From positions 3,915,110-3,979,109 of the forward strand of contig JACEVL010000062.1 in assembly GCA_020284085.1 (NCBI GenBank): DNA of 64,000 nucleotides, given 5' to 3'. The notes under the pieces were generated by a model that was not told the DNA's origin, ran no database searches, and saw only the letters and a program-made list of their open reading frames with translations. This document shows positions 1 to 17,849 of this stretch, one piece after another. The position numbers and the translations under genes were made by a program. Positions within the stretch are counted from its first letter, which is position 1; each line of letters opens with the position of its first letter. This DNA comes from Aporrectodea caliginosa (Eukaryota > Annelida > Clitellata > Crassiclitellata > Lumbricidae).

Positions 1-898
1 AGCACGATGTGCCTCGCTCAGCAGTTGCCGCAGACTAAACAGAAACCCGGTGGCAGCATTCATTCGCCGCACACGAGAATGCCTTTCGAAGGAACTGTCT
101 TGATGAATCGGTCTTCAAAACTTTAAAAGGCACTGGTCTCGTATTGGAAACCATACTGTCAATAAACATATAGGTTGATTAGTACCACGAAGGCTAACCT
201 ATTCATTTTGCAATGCAAAGCATTACCTGGGTATTTTAATAATTATTGACTTATTGTCAACGACATGATTTGATCATATTCTAGGCGACTTGTTCACAAA
301 CATAAATGTATAGTCTATTATTTTATCCTGTAAAATAATTCCATGATTTAGCTTGACTGACTTTGCGTCAGTTAATAAAATGACAAACTTAAATGTCATG
401 TCTGTCTAGTAATTACATGTAGAGTCTACGCTTGCTGCACAATATCCAATCGAATTGGAAATTAGACGATATTAATAGTTATCGGTAGGCCTACCTGTTA
501 ACTATTCGGAACATTACACAGCCCGTTCCTAAACAGAAAGACCAGGAGAATGAACTCATTTACAAATTAATTCGTACTGGCTAAGCAAGCAATTGACTTC
601 AGCTTGGCTGGGTATCGTGAATACACACACAATTAAGGCAGGGAGGAAAACTCGTACCAATAAACCGTGAATAGGCCTAATTATTATTGAGTCTGGTTAA
701 ATAAAAATTTTAGCCATACTACGGCAGCAGAGGGAAAGACCTATTGACAGGAGCAATATGTGTGGGTATAGGTCTATGTCTCCTCGATGGGAGACAGTCT
801 GATTCAATCCGGGGAGAGTTTCTCTGCCTCAAACAGTGGCATTTCAAAGTAGGCCTAAGCCTAATTCCTAGTTGTCTCTTTTAATTAAGAGAGGAAAA

Positions 899-990
899 GT
901 ATTGTATGTATGCACGTATGTATGCAACTATGCATGTATGTATGCCTATGTATGTATGCATGTAGGCCTGTGTAGGCCTATGTATGCATC
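899..990. repeat. (TATG)n-type microsatellite
   Basis: Imperfect runs of GTATGTATGCA-type tetranucleotides, interleaved with TAGGCCTA-like words. Confidence 0.8.
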
Positions 991-2161
991 TAGACACTTA
1001 ACATAGCGCCTTTATGTACCTCACAAAGGCATTAATAGGTTCTAATGTGTTCTCTGTGCACATTAGAACCGCTCTACATCACATGATGGAGTTACTGTTC
1101 AGTTAAATGTGAGCTGAATATGGATCGATATAATGCTACAGATCCGCACCTGAAGACAATTTGCCAACAATTCGCTGCGCTTTTGTATTTCGTGAGTAAA
1201 TGATGGCTGGTCAGCTGCCTTGGTCATCGGTCGCTCTGCTGGTCATTCGCTCTGCGTGCTGTCAGCCACGCTTGGCGACTCAGCTGCAGTCCTAAATGCA
1301 TTAGCTGCTTCGAGTGTAGCATTTCTGAAGACGGATGTCCAATAACTGCGCTTTCAACTAGGTAAGGAACAATCAATCCAGATCGGGTGACACATCGAAT
1401 CGAATAACTGACAAATTGAATCTGGCGTAAATGAATTGCATATGCGAAATCGTTCAACCTCATCCTATTACAGACCTTTGCACAACACGCACTAATGTGC
1501 GACTTATAGGCCTACATCTAACGCGACAAATATGCTATCAACTTGTGCGCACCTACTTAATTATAAGCGATTCCTTTTGAGTGTGGAGTTTATGAGGCAA
1601 CAACTGAAATGGTTCTTCTAAGGAAATAGCCACAGGTGATGTGTCATTGATTATGTCTTGCAGACGCCGACGTATATATATACCACAGACCCGGTCGACG
1701 CAGCGCCAGACTCTTTTAGGAAATTGGTTCATGTAGGCTAAGGATTTCGATTGCAATTGAAACAACCCGCACGAAATCTATCTTTCCACATCGACCGAGT
1801 AAATTCGATTTCAGATCTTGATGCAGATTAGTGGCAGCGCGGGCGGAGGACCTCTAGCGGAGAGGAAAGTAGAAGGAAGGAGATTGGGAAAGAAGGGAAG
1901 GAGGAGTGGAAAGGAATGGAGAGGAACAGAAAAAAGAAAAGGACATAGGAAGGAAGGGGTGGAAAGATTGAAGAGAAGCGATCCAGCGAATTTGCTCAAA
2001 CGAAGAGCGTTCTTGTCATGGATATTTTTCGTTTCAAACGCCGCAGTTTCACCATCACAAACCAGATAAGCTATCGGGTTCTGGTTTATGGCTAGGAGTT
2101 GTGACCTCGATGCATTTCACCCGATAACATAGAGACCGCACTGCCACCAACAGTCTAAGCA

Positions 2162-2162
2162 T

Positions 2163-2233
<71 letters not shown>
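2162..2233. repeat. (CA)n microsatellite
   Basis: Uninterrupted AC dinucleotides for about 70 bp. Confidence 0.97.
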
Positions 2234-2236
<3 letters not shown>

Positions 2237-2486
2237 AATATTATCGGTGCCTTTTTATGCGGGCACAAGAATGAGATTGCAATCCTAGCACTTCAGTAGA
2301 CCCTGTATGAACATGAGAATGTCGGCTAATTACAAAGATATTTTATTATAATTATGTGCGCCATTAACAACATTGTCCTAGCTAGTATTTATGCATTTTA
2401 AACACTAATTAGATGCTTGTTGTATAATTCTTGATGTTGCCCAATTAACAAAACACCACTTCAAATCGTTTGCATGTAGGACCTAG

Positions 2487-4007
2487 CAGTGGCGTACCGT
2501 AGGGGGGGGCAGGGGGCGAGTCGCCCAGGGCGGCACTTGAGCAGGGGCGGCAAAATAGGGTTGAAGAAAAATAAAAGAAGGAAAATGATAAGAGGAAGTA
2601 ATAAAAGTAGACAAAGGAGGAAGGAAAGGGAGAAAAATAATAGCATACAGTGGCGTAATGAGGGGCGGGGGGCGGCCCCCGGAGCGCAGGACAGGACGGC
2701 AATTATAGTATAGTAGGTGAGCATGAGGAGAGGAATCTGATCTGTTTTCGAAAAGAAAAGCAAAAAAAAGGTCATCAGAAATTTTGGCGAAAGTAATAAA
2801 GTAATTGAATATAATCTATAGGCGCCAAACTGGCTGCCACACGTACCGCACTAGTTGCGATGTTAGTGCGTTTTAGAAGACTTTATCGGTGAAGTTCAGC
2901 ATCGCGCTTGCAGCTGTCGAGTCGGCTTTCCAGCCAGTACGAGGACAACCTATCGGTTGGAGCAACTTTTTTAGTTTTCATCAACTTTTCGACGGTTTTT
3001 GTTGAGAATTCTACTGCTGGCGTCACGCTCCATCGGAGCGTATCGCTTAACCTCATGCCTGGCCTGTACCGTCATGGCCATGGACGACTGCGGCCGGTAG
3101 CCCAGACTCGGGTTTCCCCGGCTCCGCCTACAAGGTGTTCCTGTATGTATGACGTCATGGCGCCACCGTCCAAGCTACTCTGGCCGCGCAGTGGCGCTGA
3201 GAGGTGTCGACAGGTAGATCACCTGACTGTCGACCTCATCGTTCTCCGGACTCGGCGGCCTTGGGGCATCGGGCGCTGGTTCCCAGCCGCTAGATGGAGC
3301 CTCATGGTCACCTCCTCCTCGCTCCGGCGAGTCGAGGCAAATGACCAGTCCTACAACCGAACGTTCTGCCGCTGTTGCAGAGTGTGCGAAGACCGAATGG
3401 CCCTAGACGTCAACAGTATCGTCGGCGGGTGCTTTATGATGCACCTGGCTTCTGCCCTTCGCCAGTGTCTCGGGTTCGTCGAACCTCTAACATTATTCAG
3501 CCTTTCCTCTTCACCTCATTTTAAAGCCCTCTTCGTACAAGGTACCTTGATGGGCCCAGTCTCCGGCCACACACTGTCTTTGGATTTATTTGGAAATCGA
3601 TTACTATGCCTTTGAGTAATTATCCTCAATTTATTTGGATACAGTCAATAATATTTTAAAATAAAACTCAAACGATAAACTAAGTCTAATAGTCCAGATG
3701 TTATTCGATATAGCCTACTTGGACACAGTCTATCATACTTTTAACTGATGTTCTCACGAACTTCTTCTATAAGTATGTTTAATAATCTTGGAATTGTTCG
3801 GTTCGGTAGCTGCATGGTTGCATGTTGACTAACTCACTGTTATCTGCAATGAATGTAACCTGATGCGGTTTGACATCGGGAAGATCTATTAAACGAATAT
3901 ACATACATACATAAAGAAAATTGTACGGAAATTTTCAAAATTAAGCGCAAAGGGCGGCACATTTTGGGCCGGCGCCCCGGGCGGCATTTAAGCTCCGTAC
4001 GCCACTG
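2487..4007. mobile_element. hAT-type non-autonomous DNA transposon, 1.5 kb
   Basis: The element starts CAGTGGCGTACCG and ends CGTACGCCACTG, an inverted pair. It is flanked by an exact 8-bp duplication GGACCTAG (2479-2486 and 4008-4015). Eight-bp duplications and CAG-starting termini are typical of the hAT superfamily. No transposase was recognised. A second, related terminus (CAGTGGCGTAATGAGGGGC, about 2650) lies inside, so this may be composite. A GC-rich ORF and an AT-rich segment ending in an ACAT-repeat tail (about 3897-3913) fill the interior, which suggests a retroposed or captured insert. Confidence 0.8.
3055..3615 (+). CDS. Unidentified GC-rich ORF inside a hAT-type element
   Basis: Open from an ATG at 3055 for 186 codons; the frame is open upstream to about 2908 without another ATG. 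The product is Arg/Ser/Cys-rich and has no domain I recognise. The GC content is well above the surrounding AT-rich DNA. It lies wholly inside the transposon at 2487-4007, so it could be captured host sequence, part of a degraded retroelement, or chance. An alternative frame around 3380-3500 also stays open for about 50 codons, which argues for a frameshifted relic rather than an intact gene. I assign no function. Confidence 0.15.
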   Translation: MPGLYRHGHGRLRPVAQTRVSPAPPTRCSCMYDVMAPPSKLLWPRSGAERCRQVDHLTVDLIVLRTRRPWGIGRWFPAARWSLMVTSSSLRRVEANDQSYNRTFCRCCRVCEDRMALDVNSIVGGCFMMHLASALRQCLGFVEPLTLFSLSSSPHFKALFVQGTLMGPVSGHTLSLDLFGNRLLCL

Positions 4008-4379
4008 GGACCTAGCCTATTGAATATAGGTCTACATGTAATAATTATTGAAATAGTTTTCTCGGCTGCTGTTATCTCCTCTGTTACAGCACAGTCTATT
4101 TTGCGCGAGCAATAGACTCGTGTCGTAAATTCGTAATAGGGGAGATAGCAATGCAGATAGCGGAGCCAAGGAAACACACAGTAGGCCGGTGTGTAGATCG
4201 ATAGACACTGTTGATATAGACCTAACGGTCTCTTTGACAGCGAAACGGTCAACATAGACAGCATTTTGTCTATTGGCAGATTTATGGCATCGAAATCTAA
4301 ACTGAAAATTGCTATCGGTTAGGCCCTACTACTTTAATAGCAGCTGAATAGTGGCATCGAATCGATACACTACTGTAGG

Positions 4380-5931
4380 CAGGCTTGGACTGGGCCGGCG
4401 GGACACCGGGAGATTCCCGGTGGGCCGGTGCCCAGAATAGAAAAAATATGATTTAAAAAATATTATGATATTAATGTTTAGTTCTACTTCTTAATTCTAG
4501 TTTAATTATAATGTCCGGTAAAAAGCGAAAACTCTTCTGGATTCTTTGACAAGTTTTGAATGTATTTTGACAGCTCAATTGTTTTTGAAATGTACAAACC
4601 GCTCCGTTATCTTAATACTTGCAAACAAACGGCATGGACATTGTACGAGCCTATAAGATGGTTCAAGATACTATCAATGAATTAAGCCACATACATTGAA
4701 AGTGTTGCTCTCATTTTTGAAGCAGCTGTACATTTTCAGAACTTATTAACAGTGAACTAGGTAAAAGAAATATCGACATTGATGTTAAGACTGCTTTGAA
4801 ACAGAAAAGAATTGGATGAATAAAGAAATTGCCAGGAGAATCTACTAAAGACCAGCCTATCGAAAATGAGAAAGACGAGTAAACGTTCACACATGGTAAT
4901 GGATCAAGTTATTAGTAGGGTTTGAAACAGAGATTTTCTGAGCACAGTAATCTTTATGCTGATTTGTCTTGTTTAGAGTCAAACAATTTTGCAGAAATTT
5001 CGATAAAGTTTCCCACTGATAGACTACAGCACCTGAGTGAGTTGTCCAGAAGAGTTATTGGCAGTGTAACCAGGAGCAGCTGGAAATGGAATTAGCCTAT
5101 TGGACTTTGCAAAAAATGAGAGTTTCAAACTACCCTTGAAGATAACTATAGGCGTAATATGCTATTTGACACTGAAATAAGAGACATAGAAAGTGAAACC
5201 GTCCTAACAGCAGAAAACAGCAACAGCACCACAAGTAAAAGCAAATCTTGCAAGAACCTTTTTGTTTGCTATTAGCCTACTGTGTTCTCTTAAATTCAAT
5301 CTGCATAGTCTTCCTTATTCAAATTTGATTTTGGCTTACAAATTCATGTTGACATTATCCTCATAACAAGTTGCCTGTGAGAGGTCATTCTTGAAATTGA
5401 AATACATTTTGAACATAGTAAGAAAGTAAGTTACTAAGTCAGTCAAGTTTAGAGTCATTCAGTCTGATGGCTTGTGAAAAGGACCTTCTCAGAATTAGAA
5501 CCCTAATAATGATGACGTCGTTGGCGTTAACCAGTGATAGGCCTACGATGAAAAAACTGCTTGTGTGATTGAGAAGCTGTGTCTACTAATTCTATCATGA
5601 TGCTAAGCTTTTGAAATAAACCAAACTATGCAACAGTTGGTTAAAAACATAATTAAAAATTTATGACAAATGAAAAATTAAAAAGTGTGTGCTGACTTTG
5701 TAAAATCTTTTAATATTCATTTAACAATATTTATGCCGTTTGACCGATTAATAACTAAAAAGTTCTTCATTTTAGGTTAAATGTTACAAAAAACTTTGGT
5801 GGGCGAGGTACCATTCAGACCCCTTATCGGATTAATTTTATCCTGAAAGGTTTCACGCCTTCAGGGCTAGCTAATGTGGGCCACCCATCACCAAATTTCC
5901 CGGGCCGGTTTGGCAAGCCAGTCCAACCCTG
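4380..5931 (+). mobile_element. hAT transposon with decayed transposase
   Basis: The ends are CAGGCTTGGACTGG and CCAGTCCAACCCTG, a 14-bp inverted repeat with one mismatch. They are flanked by an exact 8-bp duplication ACTGTAGG (4372-4379 and 5932-5939). Both features and the internal protein remnants place it in the hAT superfamily. Confidence 0.9.
4760..5500 (+). pseudogene. hAT transposase remnant
   Basis: Translating across frameshifts gives pieces that resemble hAT transposases. One is a segment around 4950-5040 of the form (L)YADLSCLESNNFAEI followed by a Phe-Pro-Thr-Asp stretch. Another, around 5330-5480, contains an ACERSF-like core and a later LMACEKDLL-like stretch, matching the C-terminal hAT dimerisation region (A-x-S/E-ER-x-FS). 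Several stops and frame changes interrupt it, so it cannot make an intact protein. The surrounding termini and target duplication agree. Confidence 0.7.
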
Positions 5932-6044
5932 ACTGTAGGCCTGTATAAGCTATTTTGAATTTTCACCGTGGAGCTGCCACAGTTAAATCTGCTAATAGGC
6001 TACCTGATCAATGAGATTCTTGCACTCTCGATACGGTGAGGCCC

Positions 6045-6160
6045 AGTCAAAAGGGCAACGATTGTGAAGAATTTAACGCGATAAACTCATTGAAATGAAG
6101 GAAGCGTCGAGGACTCGAGGCTATACCGTCGCTATGGGCAAAAATATGTACCGGTACTAC
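6045..6160 (+). mobile_element. Diverged SINE-body fragment
   Basis: The stretch with AAAGGGCAACGATTGTGAA and the later TACCGTCGCTATGGGC resembles the body of the SINE copies at 36865-37138 (minus) and 48410-48565 (plus). No tRNA-like head is evident. Confidence 0.5.
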
Positions 6161-7277
6161 TATATCTGACCCCAGAAGCGCTTTCCATCAGCTAAGTCAA
6201 TCCGTGCACTACGGATCAGTCAGACTTTTCCTGCAGAAGTAGGCCTACAGACAATGAGTTCCATGAGGACAGGTCGGGCCCTCACAGAAGTTATAACCGC
6301 CATAAAATGACCTTTAGAAGGTCATTGTTAGAACAGAGAAACCGACTCAGTATACTGAGGTAGTTAGCTAAATGCTAGAATGTTACCCAGTAGGCCTACA
6401 TGATCGGAAGACATGATTGTATGGTCTTCGGGAATTCAATGTCACATCGTGCACCACTTAAAACAATGCCTACAGTATCAATCCACAATCGGAAGACAGT
6501 TCATCGCTTAATAGAATAGCTGACAAGCAATCCATTCTTCTGACTGACAGACGGTGATCGTATCGAAGGAACGGGACAGATGTGTTGCAAAGGAGATAGC
6601 AGCAGAAATTGGCCAATACTGTATCTACTGAATGTCGCTCAAACACAGTTTCCAGTCTGATCAAAAAACTCGACTCGCTGTCTATCATTCTCAGCGGAGG
6701 TTGGCTGACTAGGAAAGGCCATCAATGACCTTCAGGGAATTTAGTTGCCACGAAAGAATCAGCTCTAACTGTACACCTATCAGCTTTAATTGTATAGGCC
6801 TACACAGCCAGGGTTTTATTCTGGCAGATACTTTCGGAAACCAAGTGAAAATGCGAATTACTTCAGTTATATTTTAAACAGAAACTTGAAGAACAGTCCT
6901 GAATTTTAATATTTATGAAACATGCACAATCAACTACAACATTGTGAGTCCTGTAACGATCGCAGGCATAACTTCGGTCTATGAAGTGGGGCTACAAATT
7001 TCGCATCGTCCCTTTTGCAGCTCTTAAATAATAATTATAATGGCACCGTTTATGCATCATGCCTAATTATAGTAGTAGTAATAATAATAGTAATAATGAA
7101 AGACGCTCATGATTGTGATCACAACGATGATGCTTGGTAATTCTCTTGAGTCTCGAGGGTTCAAATCAAGGCCTTCCTCCAAGAAAATGATAATGGGCAT
7201 TGTTTCGTCTGGATATGAAAAGTGGGGGGACGGTAGTAACAGTACCCTCCAGTCCAAAAAGTTGGAATACAACTACC

Positions 7278-7404
7278 CAGTGGCGTAAATCATGGGGGGA
7301 CAGAGGGGGACTGTCCCCCAAAGTTTTGACTTGAGCCGTTCCCAAAAAATCCGGCCCTCGTAGAGTCTGTCCCCCACAAAGTTATGTATAGATTTTCGCC
7401 TCTG
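7278..7404. mobile_element. 127-bp hAT-type MITE
   Basis: Termini CAGTGGCGTAAATC and, inverted, CAGAGGCGAAAATC; exact 8-bp duplication CAACTACC (7270-7277 and 7405-7412). A sister copy in opposite orientation lies at 51260-51397. The interior is rich in GGGGGACAG and CTGTCCCCC blocks. Confidence 0.9.
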
Positions 7405-7949
7405 CAACTACCCCTCGTACTCCCATAAATTACACCTATGGCAATGATCGATTATAATAAGCATAAGTTTAAAAAGATTTTACAGCCTATATGATGTTAA
7501 ATGTCATTACGAAAACGAATAAATTACATCATTTAGCAAAACCATGTATCAGTAAATAGATTTTACAAATTAGCTTGGATATTGTAGCAATATTAATGAC
7601 TTCATCACTGATCAATCAGATACTAAAGGTTTTAAATTTAACACTATCTGGATCACTACCATCATATAAAAGAAAAATCACAAAAATCACACAAACCGAG
7701 TTGTGCAACTGACACTATTCACTAGAACAACTTCAAATGCATTCTCAACTGTTCACTGTTTAAAACCCACCAGGAGGTATCCTGGGCTCAATCAGACAAT
7801 GCTGGAATTGCTGCCATTAGCAGCTGATCAATGGCCAGCAGAGAAATCTTCAGCCACTAAGCAACGATATCGTTTTCTCTTGCACATTTCCTCTTGTGGA
7901 AAGACTTGTGGCAATTTGTTTATCCAATTGAATAGATATGGCAGAAAGG

Positions 7950-13646
<5,697 letters not shown>

Positions 13647-14216
13647 TGTGTTGATCAGACCGTCAGCATCCACCAGTAACGTCACATCAGGAATTGTAAA
13701 CACGACAGTGTGCCTGATTTTTTCTGAATCTTAGAAAAACCCTGCCAAGCAGAAGTTGTTATACCTTGTTAGAACCGAAAATGTGCATAGAAAATAATTA
13801 TTAGATCGGGAAGTGAAATAAATGTCTGTCGTATATATTCTGCAACAATTCCTTCGTATACTCTTTTACACATTGTGTAAAGATTAGATGCATATATATA
13901 TTCGTTTATTGAGAAAAATAATCTTACAAAAACGCAGAAATGCTAACATGCGTGATAATGAATAATTAAAGTTCATTAGAAAGTCTTAGAATAAACTAGT
14001 AAATATTTGTATATAATGATCTGGGAATAAATTGAGAGTTGTCTTTGGGTGGGAGAGTATGGTTGTGTGCTCTGTCTTTGGTGAGAGGAGAGGGGTCGGA
14101 GTGGAGGTAGGAGTTGGTGAAGTACATGCTTGGGGTTGTGTAATATGGAGAAAAGGAGTTTCGCATCGGCTATATTGGCAAGTTCAGAGACTGTTGGAAA
14201 GGATTGCTCTAGGTAA
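13647..14216. promoter_or_regulatory. JMJD7 5' flank; no gene seen
   Basis: AT-rich DNA between the JMJD7 start codon and the LINE at 14217. It must hold the JMJD7 5' UTR and promoter, but I see no clear core element. No coding exon is recognised. Confidence 0.35.
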
Positions 14217-15330
14217 CCTAGAGATCATCACCTCTATGCCGACGACACACAGCTCTTCATTTCTTTCTCCCCTCACTCCTTTCCAGACGCACTAAATCAT
14301 CTACGCAACACAATCACCCAGATTTCAGCCTGGATGACCGCTAACCTGTTATGCCTTAACCCTTCAAAAACAGAATTCCTCATTCCTCAGTCTTCCTCAT
14401 TGTTGGCCTCCGCGAACAATTAAACAAACTAGCCTATCCTCCCGACCTTTGTCCAACCGATCTCACTTCTCCCGCACCTTACTCTTCTCCTGTCCGCAAT
14501 CTTGGAATCATCATTGATAAAAACCTCACCTTTTCTGACCACATCAGCCAGCTATCTCGAACCTGCTATATGCACATCCGCGACCTTCGTCGATTGCGCC
14601 CAATACTTGATTACAAGACTGCATGCACAATAGCCACCTCAATTGTTCATTCCAAACTCGACTACTGCAATTCCATTTTTACAACATCGACTCTTCTCAA
14701 ATCAAACGCCTGCAAACAATCCAGAATGCTCTCGCCCGTGCAATCATCAAAACTCCCAAACACCACCACATAACCCCTGTTCTGAAATCACTTCATTGGC
14801 TTAAAGTCCCTCAGCGCATCCATTACAAAATAATATCTCTTACCTACAATGCCCTTCAAACGTCTAAACCCTCTTACATTCGGCAGCTATTCACCATCCA
14901 ACCGCCTGGGTCTACTCGCTCATCATCATACCTTTCTCTATCCCGGCCTCCAGACTCATCCTCTCCGAAATTCTGCAACCGCTCCTTAGTCTATGCTGCA
15001 CCAGCTCTTTGGAACGGACTCCCAAAAGACCTATACGCCAGTTTGCTCATCATCCTATCTCGCCTCTTAACTCAAACTCTCCTCCGCTTGCACTCTCCTC
15101 TTCTGCTTTCCACTCACGACTGAAAACCGAACTCTTCAAGATATCCTATCCTGATTCAACTCCGGCGCCACCACACGACCACCATCATCCCCGATTACCA
15201 CCGTAGCACCATGCTGTCTCCTCGGCTTGACCTCCCGGATTTTGACCTGGCACCGAAACGAACAGAGGAGTTTGGCTATTGCGGACTTGATTTGATATAG
15301 CGCCGGTGAATAAGCTGGCCTCCCTGACGT
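14217..15330 (+). mobile_element. 5'-truncated CR1/L2-like LINE with YADD reverse transcriptase
   Basis: The 5'-truncated reverse transcriptase shows the catalytic YADD (14235-14246), followed by LNPSKTEFLI, NLGIIIDKNLTFSDH, SKLDYCNSI, LHWLKVPQRIHYKI and LWNGLPKDL. This is the usual order for CR1/L2/Rex-type ORF2. At least three frameshifts break it, so it is dead. The tail runs into TATAGCGCCGGTGAATAAGC, which recurs in the palindrome at 56294-56360. Confidence 0.85.
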
Positions 15331-15680
15331 GGCTTTTGTGCGCTGAGAAATTTTCGAAGATTTACATTACATTAGGCGTCGGAAATTTCAGCCATGCCAC
15401 ACGTCATGTCATACAACTTGACTATGAAATTATATAGTATATTAAATACACAGAAAATACACATAAAAAACCCACACACCTTGGTATAAGCATTGAGATG
15501 TATAATATTATGTAGCGCTTATAATATATCTCATTGGGTATAAGCCTTGTGGTCAATCCTTCTGTATTATCGCTCAGCAACAACCCTTTAAAAACACCAT
15601 AGACATCACAATATTAAAACACAAAAGTCGAAGTAAGTAAGTAGGTGAGTATATCCTTACTTAAACCAGCTGCCAAACAG

Positions 15681-16207
15681 GGTGTCACGACAATTCATCT
15701 ACCGACATTTCGTCTACGACACTTCGTCTACAGACAATTTGTCTACCGACATTTCGTCTACGACACTTCGTCTACAGACATTTCGTCTACCGACATTTCG
15801 TCTACAAAGTTATTTGATATTGTCACTTTAAAATGGAAGCTGGATTGATGAAAAAACTGTTTCCCTAAATGAAAGTGAAATTGATGAAAACATTCCTGTG
15901 TTAAAATAGAAGCTGCATGGATTGATCGAAATAATTTTTCCGGTAAATAGAAGTTGGATACCAAGCTGGATACATGGATGAAACTGTTTCCATTCAATAG
16001 AAGCTGGATTGATAAAAAATAATCTGTTCAGTAATTAGAAGCTGGATTCCTGAGAATATAGGCTATAGCACGTTTTAACGAAACCATAAGAAAGCGGCCT
16101 CTATTGATTAGCCGTAATGGATACAGATACACTAAGTCTTGTAGACGAAATGTCGATAGACGAAGTGTCTGTAGACGAAGTGTCGGTAGACGAGTTGTCG
16201 CGGAACC
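15681..16207. mobile_element. Mutator-like MITE with subterminal TTTCGTCTAC repeats
   Basis: The ends GGTGTCACGACAATTC and, inverted, GGTTCCGCGACAACTC carry about 80 bp of imperfect inverted repeat. This is built from tandem units of the form GACATTTCGTCTACC. The flanks are an exact 9-bp duplication GCCAAACAG (15672-15680 and 16208-16216), the size typical of Mutator-like elements. The interior has a degenerate repeat of AGAAGCTGGATT spaced about 60 bp. Confidence 0.85.
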
Positions 16208-16359
16208 GCCAAACAGGCTAACAGTATACTCTGGTGGACAAGCATCTAGGGTGAAAACAGGGTAGCCTAGCGTCAGCAAGGCGGCAGAGTTAATTGTTCA
16301 TTTGTTGAATTATTACAGGGAAGGTAGGCCTATCGCTGGCGGTCATCACGGTCTGGAGC

Positions 16360-16520
16360 CAGTGGAGGCGCCAGGATTTCAGGTTTGGGGTGGGGTGTGG
16401 GGCTAAAGCTCCAAGCCCTTCCCTTTGTCCCCTCCTCCCTGTGATTTCCCACTTTTTTGGGGGGGGGAGCCGCAGTTAGGGGGTCTAAGCCCCCTATAGA
16501 TCCCTCTGGCGCCGCCACTG
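16360..16520. mobile_element. 161-bp hAT-like MITE
   Basis: Inverted termini CAGTGGAGGCGCCA and TGGCGCCGCCACTG. Flanks TCTGGAGC and TCTGAGGC look like an aged 8-bp duplication (6 of 8 identical). Confidence 0.75.
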
Positions 16521-17189
16521 TCTGAGGCCTTCCCCTTTCTTGCTGACCAGCATATCCTCAGGACCCCCACCATGCCGGAGCGGCGTACAGCATACAGGAC
16601 ACGTTGTTGCGCGCAATACGTCATAGAGCCTGGGACCAGATAAACCATGGGCAGTTAGACTATTGGTCTATAGGCCTATAGGCCTAGTTAGTGTTCGCAG
16701 GGCATAGCCTACATGTATATGGCTTGCTTTGCCCGACAGCATATTCGATCAATGTTCAGATCGAATCTAAGGGTGCCAGAAAGCGTAACTGTTTACTCTT
16801 CATGCTGTTTAATTACTCTGGTCACGCCCGGAGACCCGGCACGACAGCTGGCCGGGTCAGTCAACCGCCCTCGTGCCCCCCAATCCCTCTGACGATCTTC
16901 TCCTGTGTCTTTTTGGTTAAGTTTGAAGTTCCATGAGACAGCCCAATTTGTTACATGTATGTTCCAGTTCAGCGGTCACGGTGTCCCTATAGGCCTAATA
17001 GTTGAAGCTGGCATCAATAGGCCTAGAATCCTAGATAGCCCTATAGGCCTACGTACTCGATCCGCTCCAAGTCACCGTATATATTATATTCGTTTAATGT
17101 GAATCAGGTTGACAAGCCGCAACCGGTTACAAGGTAAGTGAAACGAGATCAGTAATTTAAAATTCTATAGGTTGTTGTTTGTTCGTTCA
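16521..17189. other. No gene seen; TAGGCCTA-rich
   Basis: Noncoding-looking sequence dense in TAGGCCTA and CCTATAGGCC words (for example 16670-16690 and 16988-17050). No supported ORF. Confidence 0.4.
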
Positions 17190-17700
17190 GGGGTTATTTT
17201 TTGAGCAAGCTCCTATAGAGGACCCTAGGAATGTAGTTCTTGTCATCCTTAGCTGGTAATGCAAAATCGTGAGTTCTAGGGCGAAGGCTGTAACTTCGCT
17301 TGATGACAGGCGGAAACAAGCTCCGCAGGACGTGGGATGTATTTCTGCTGACTGCCGTCAGCAGTCTGTCCTCGGCTTCGCATACCATCTCCGAGATGTC
17401 AGGCGCGTTGCCAGGGAGATAGCCCATTCGTCGCGATCTTTGTAGAAATCGGTCCAGCCTATTTCTGTCCTCAGCTTTGGTGAAGCCCCACCAGGCTGGC
17501 GCCGCATAAAGCAGACGGGACACGGTTGTAGCCTTTGCCACGTCATGCAGCGCCGTTGTAGGAAGGCCGTGGGACCTCAGGACGCGAAGGGCATACAGGG
17601 AGCGCGAGCAGACCCCCAATATTCCATCGATGTGTGTGGATGTGCCAAGGTCTTCTCGTATGGTCACTCCCAGGATCTTCATGGTGGCAACGCGCTCTAC
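17190..17700 (-). mobile_element. LINE reverse-transcriptase C-terminal fragment
   Basis: One open frame on the minus strand from about 17694 to 17194 reads MKILGVTIRE, then YALRVLRSHGLP, SRLLYAAPAWWGF and RNRLDRFLQRSRR. This is the region after the catalytic domain in CR1/jockey-type LINEs. It is 5'-truncated, but the retained 160 or so codons are unbroken, so this is a young insertion or one that lost little sequence. Confidence 0.85.
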
Positions 17701-17849
17701 TCCGTCGTCATCACAATCATCATTAGTTAAATATAACCTATTATAGTGACTACACTAATTAACATTATTAAGAAGAAGAATATTAATATTCTATTATAAT
17801 CAAAGTTCTATAAGATTTCCAGCAATGTTTACATAGGACCTATAGGTTT

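Larger units (their letters stand above)
1..2478. other. No gene seen; AT-rich flank with microsatellites
   Basis: I find no exon with recognisable protein similarity and no long ATG-initiated ORF on either strand. The segment holds a TATG-type microsatellite, a CA repeat, a purine-rich tract (about 1855-1960) and several TAGGCCTA octamers. Short ORFs here look accidental. Confidence 0.5.
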
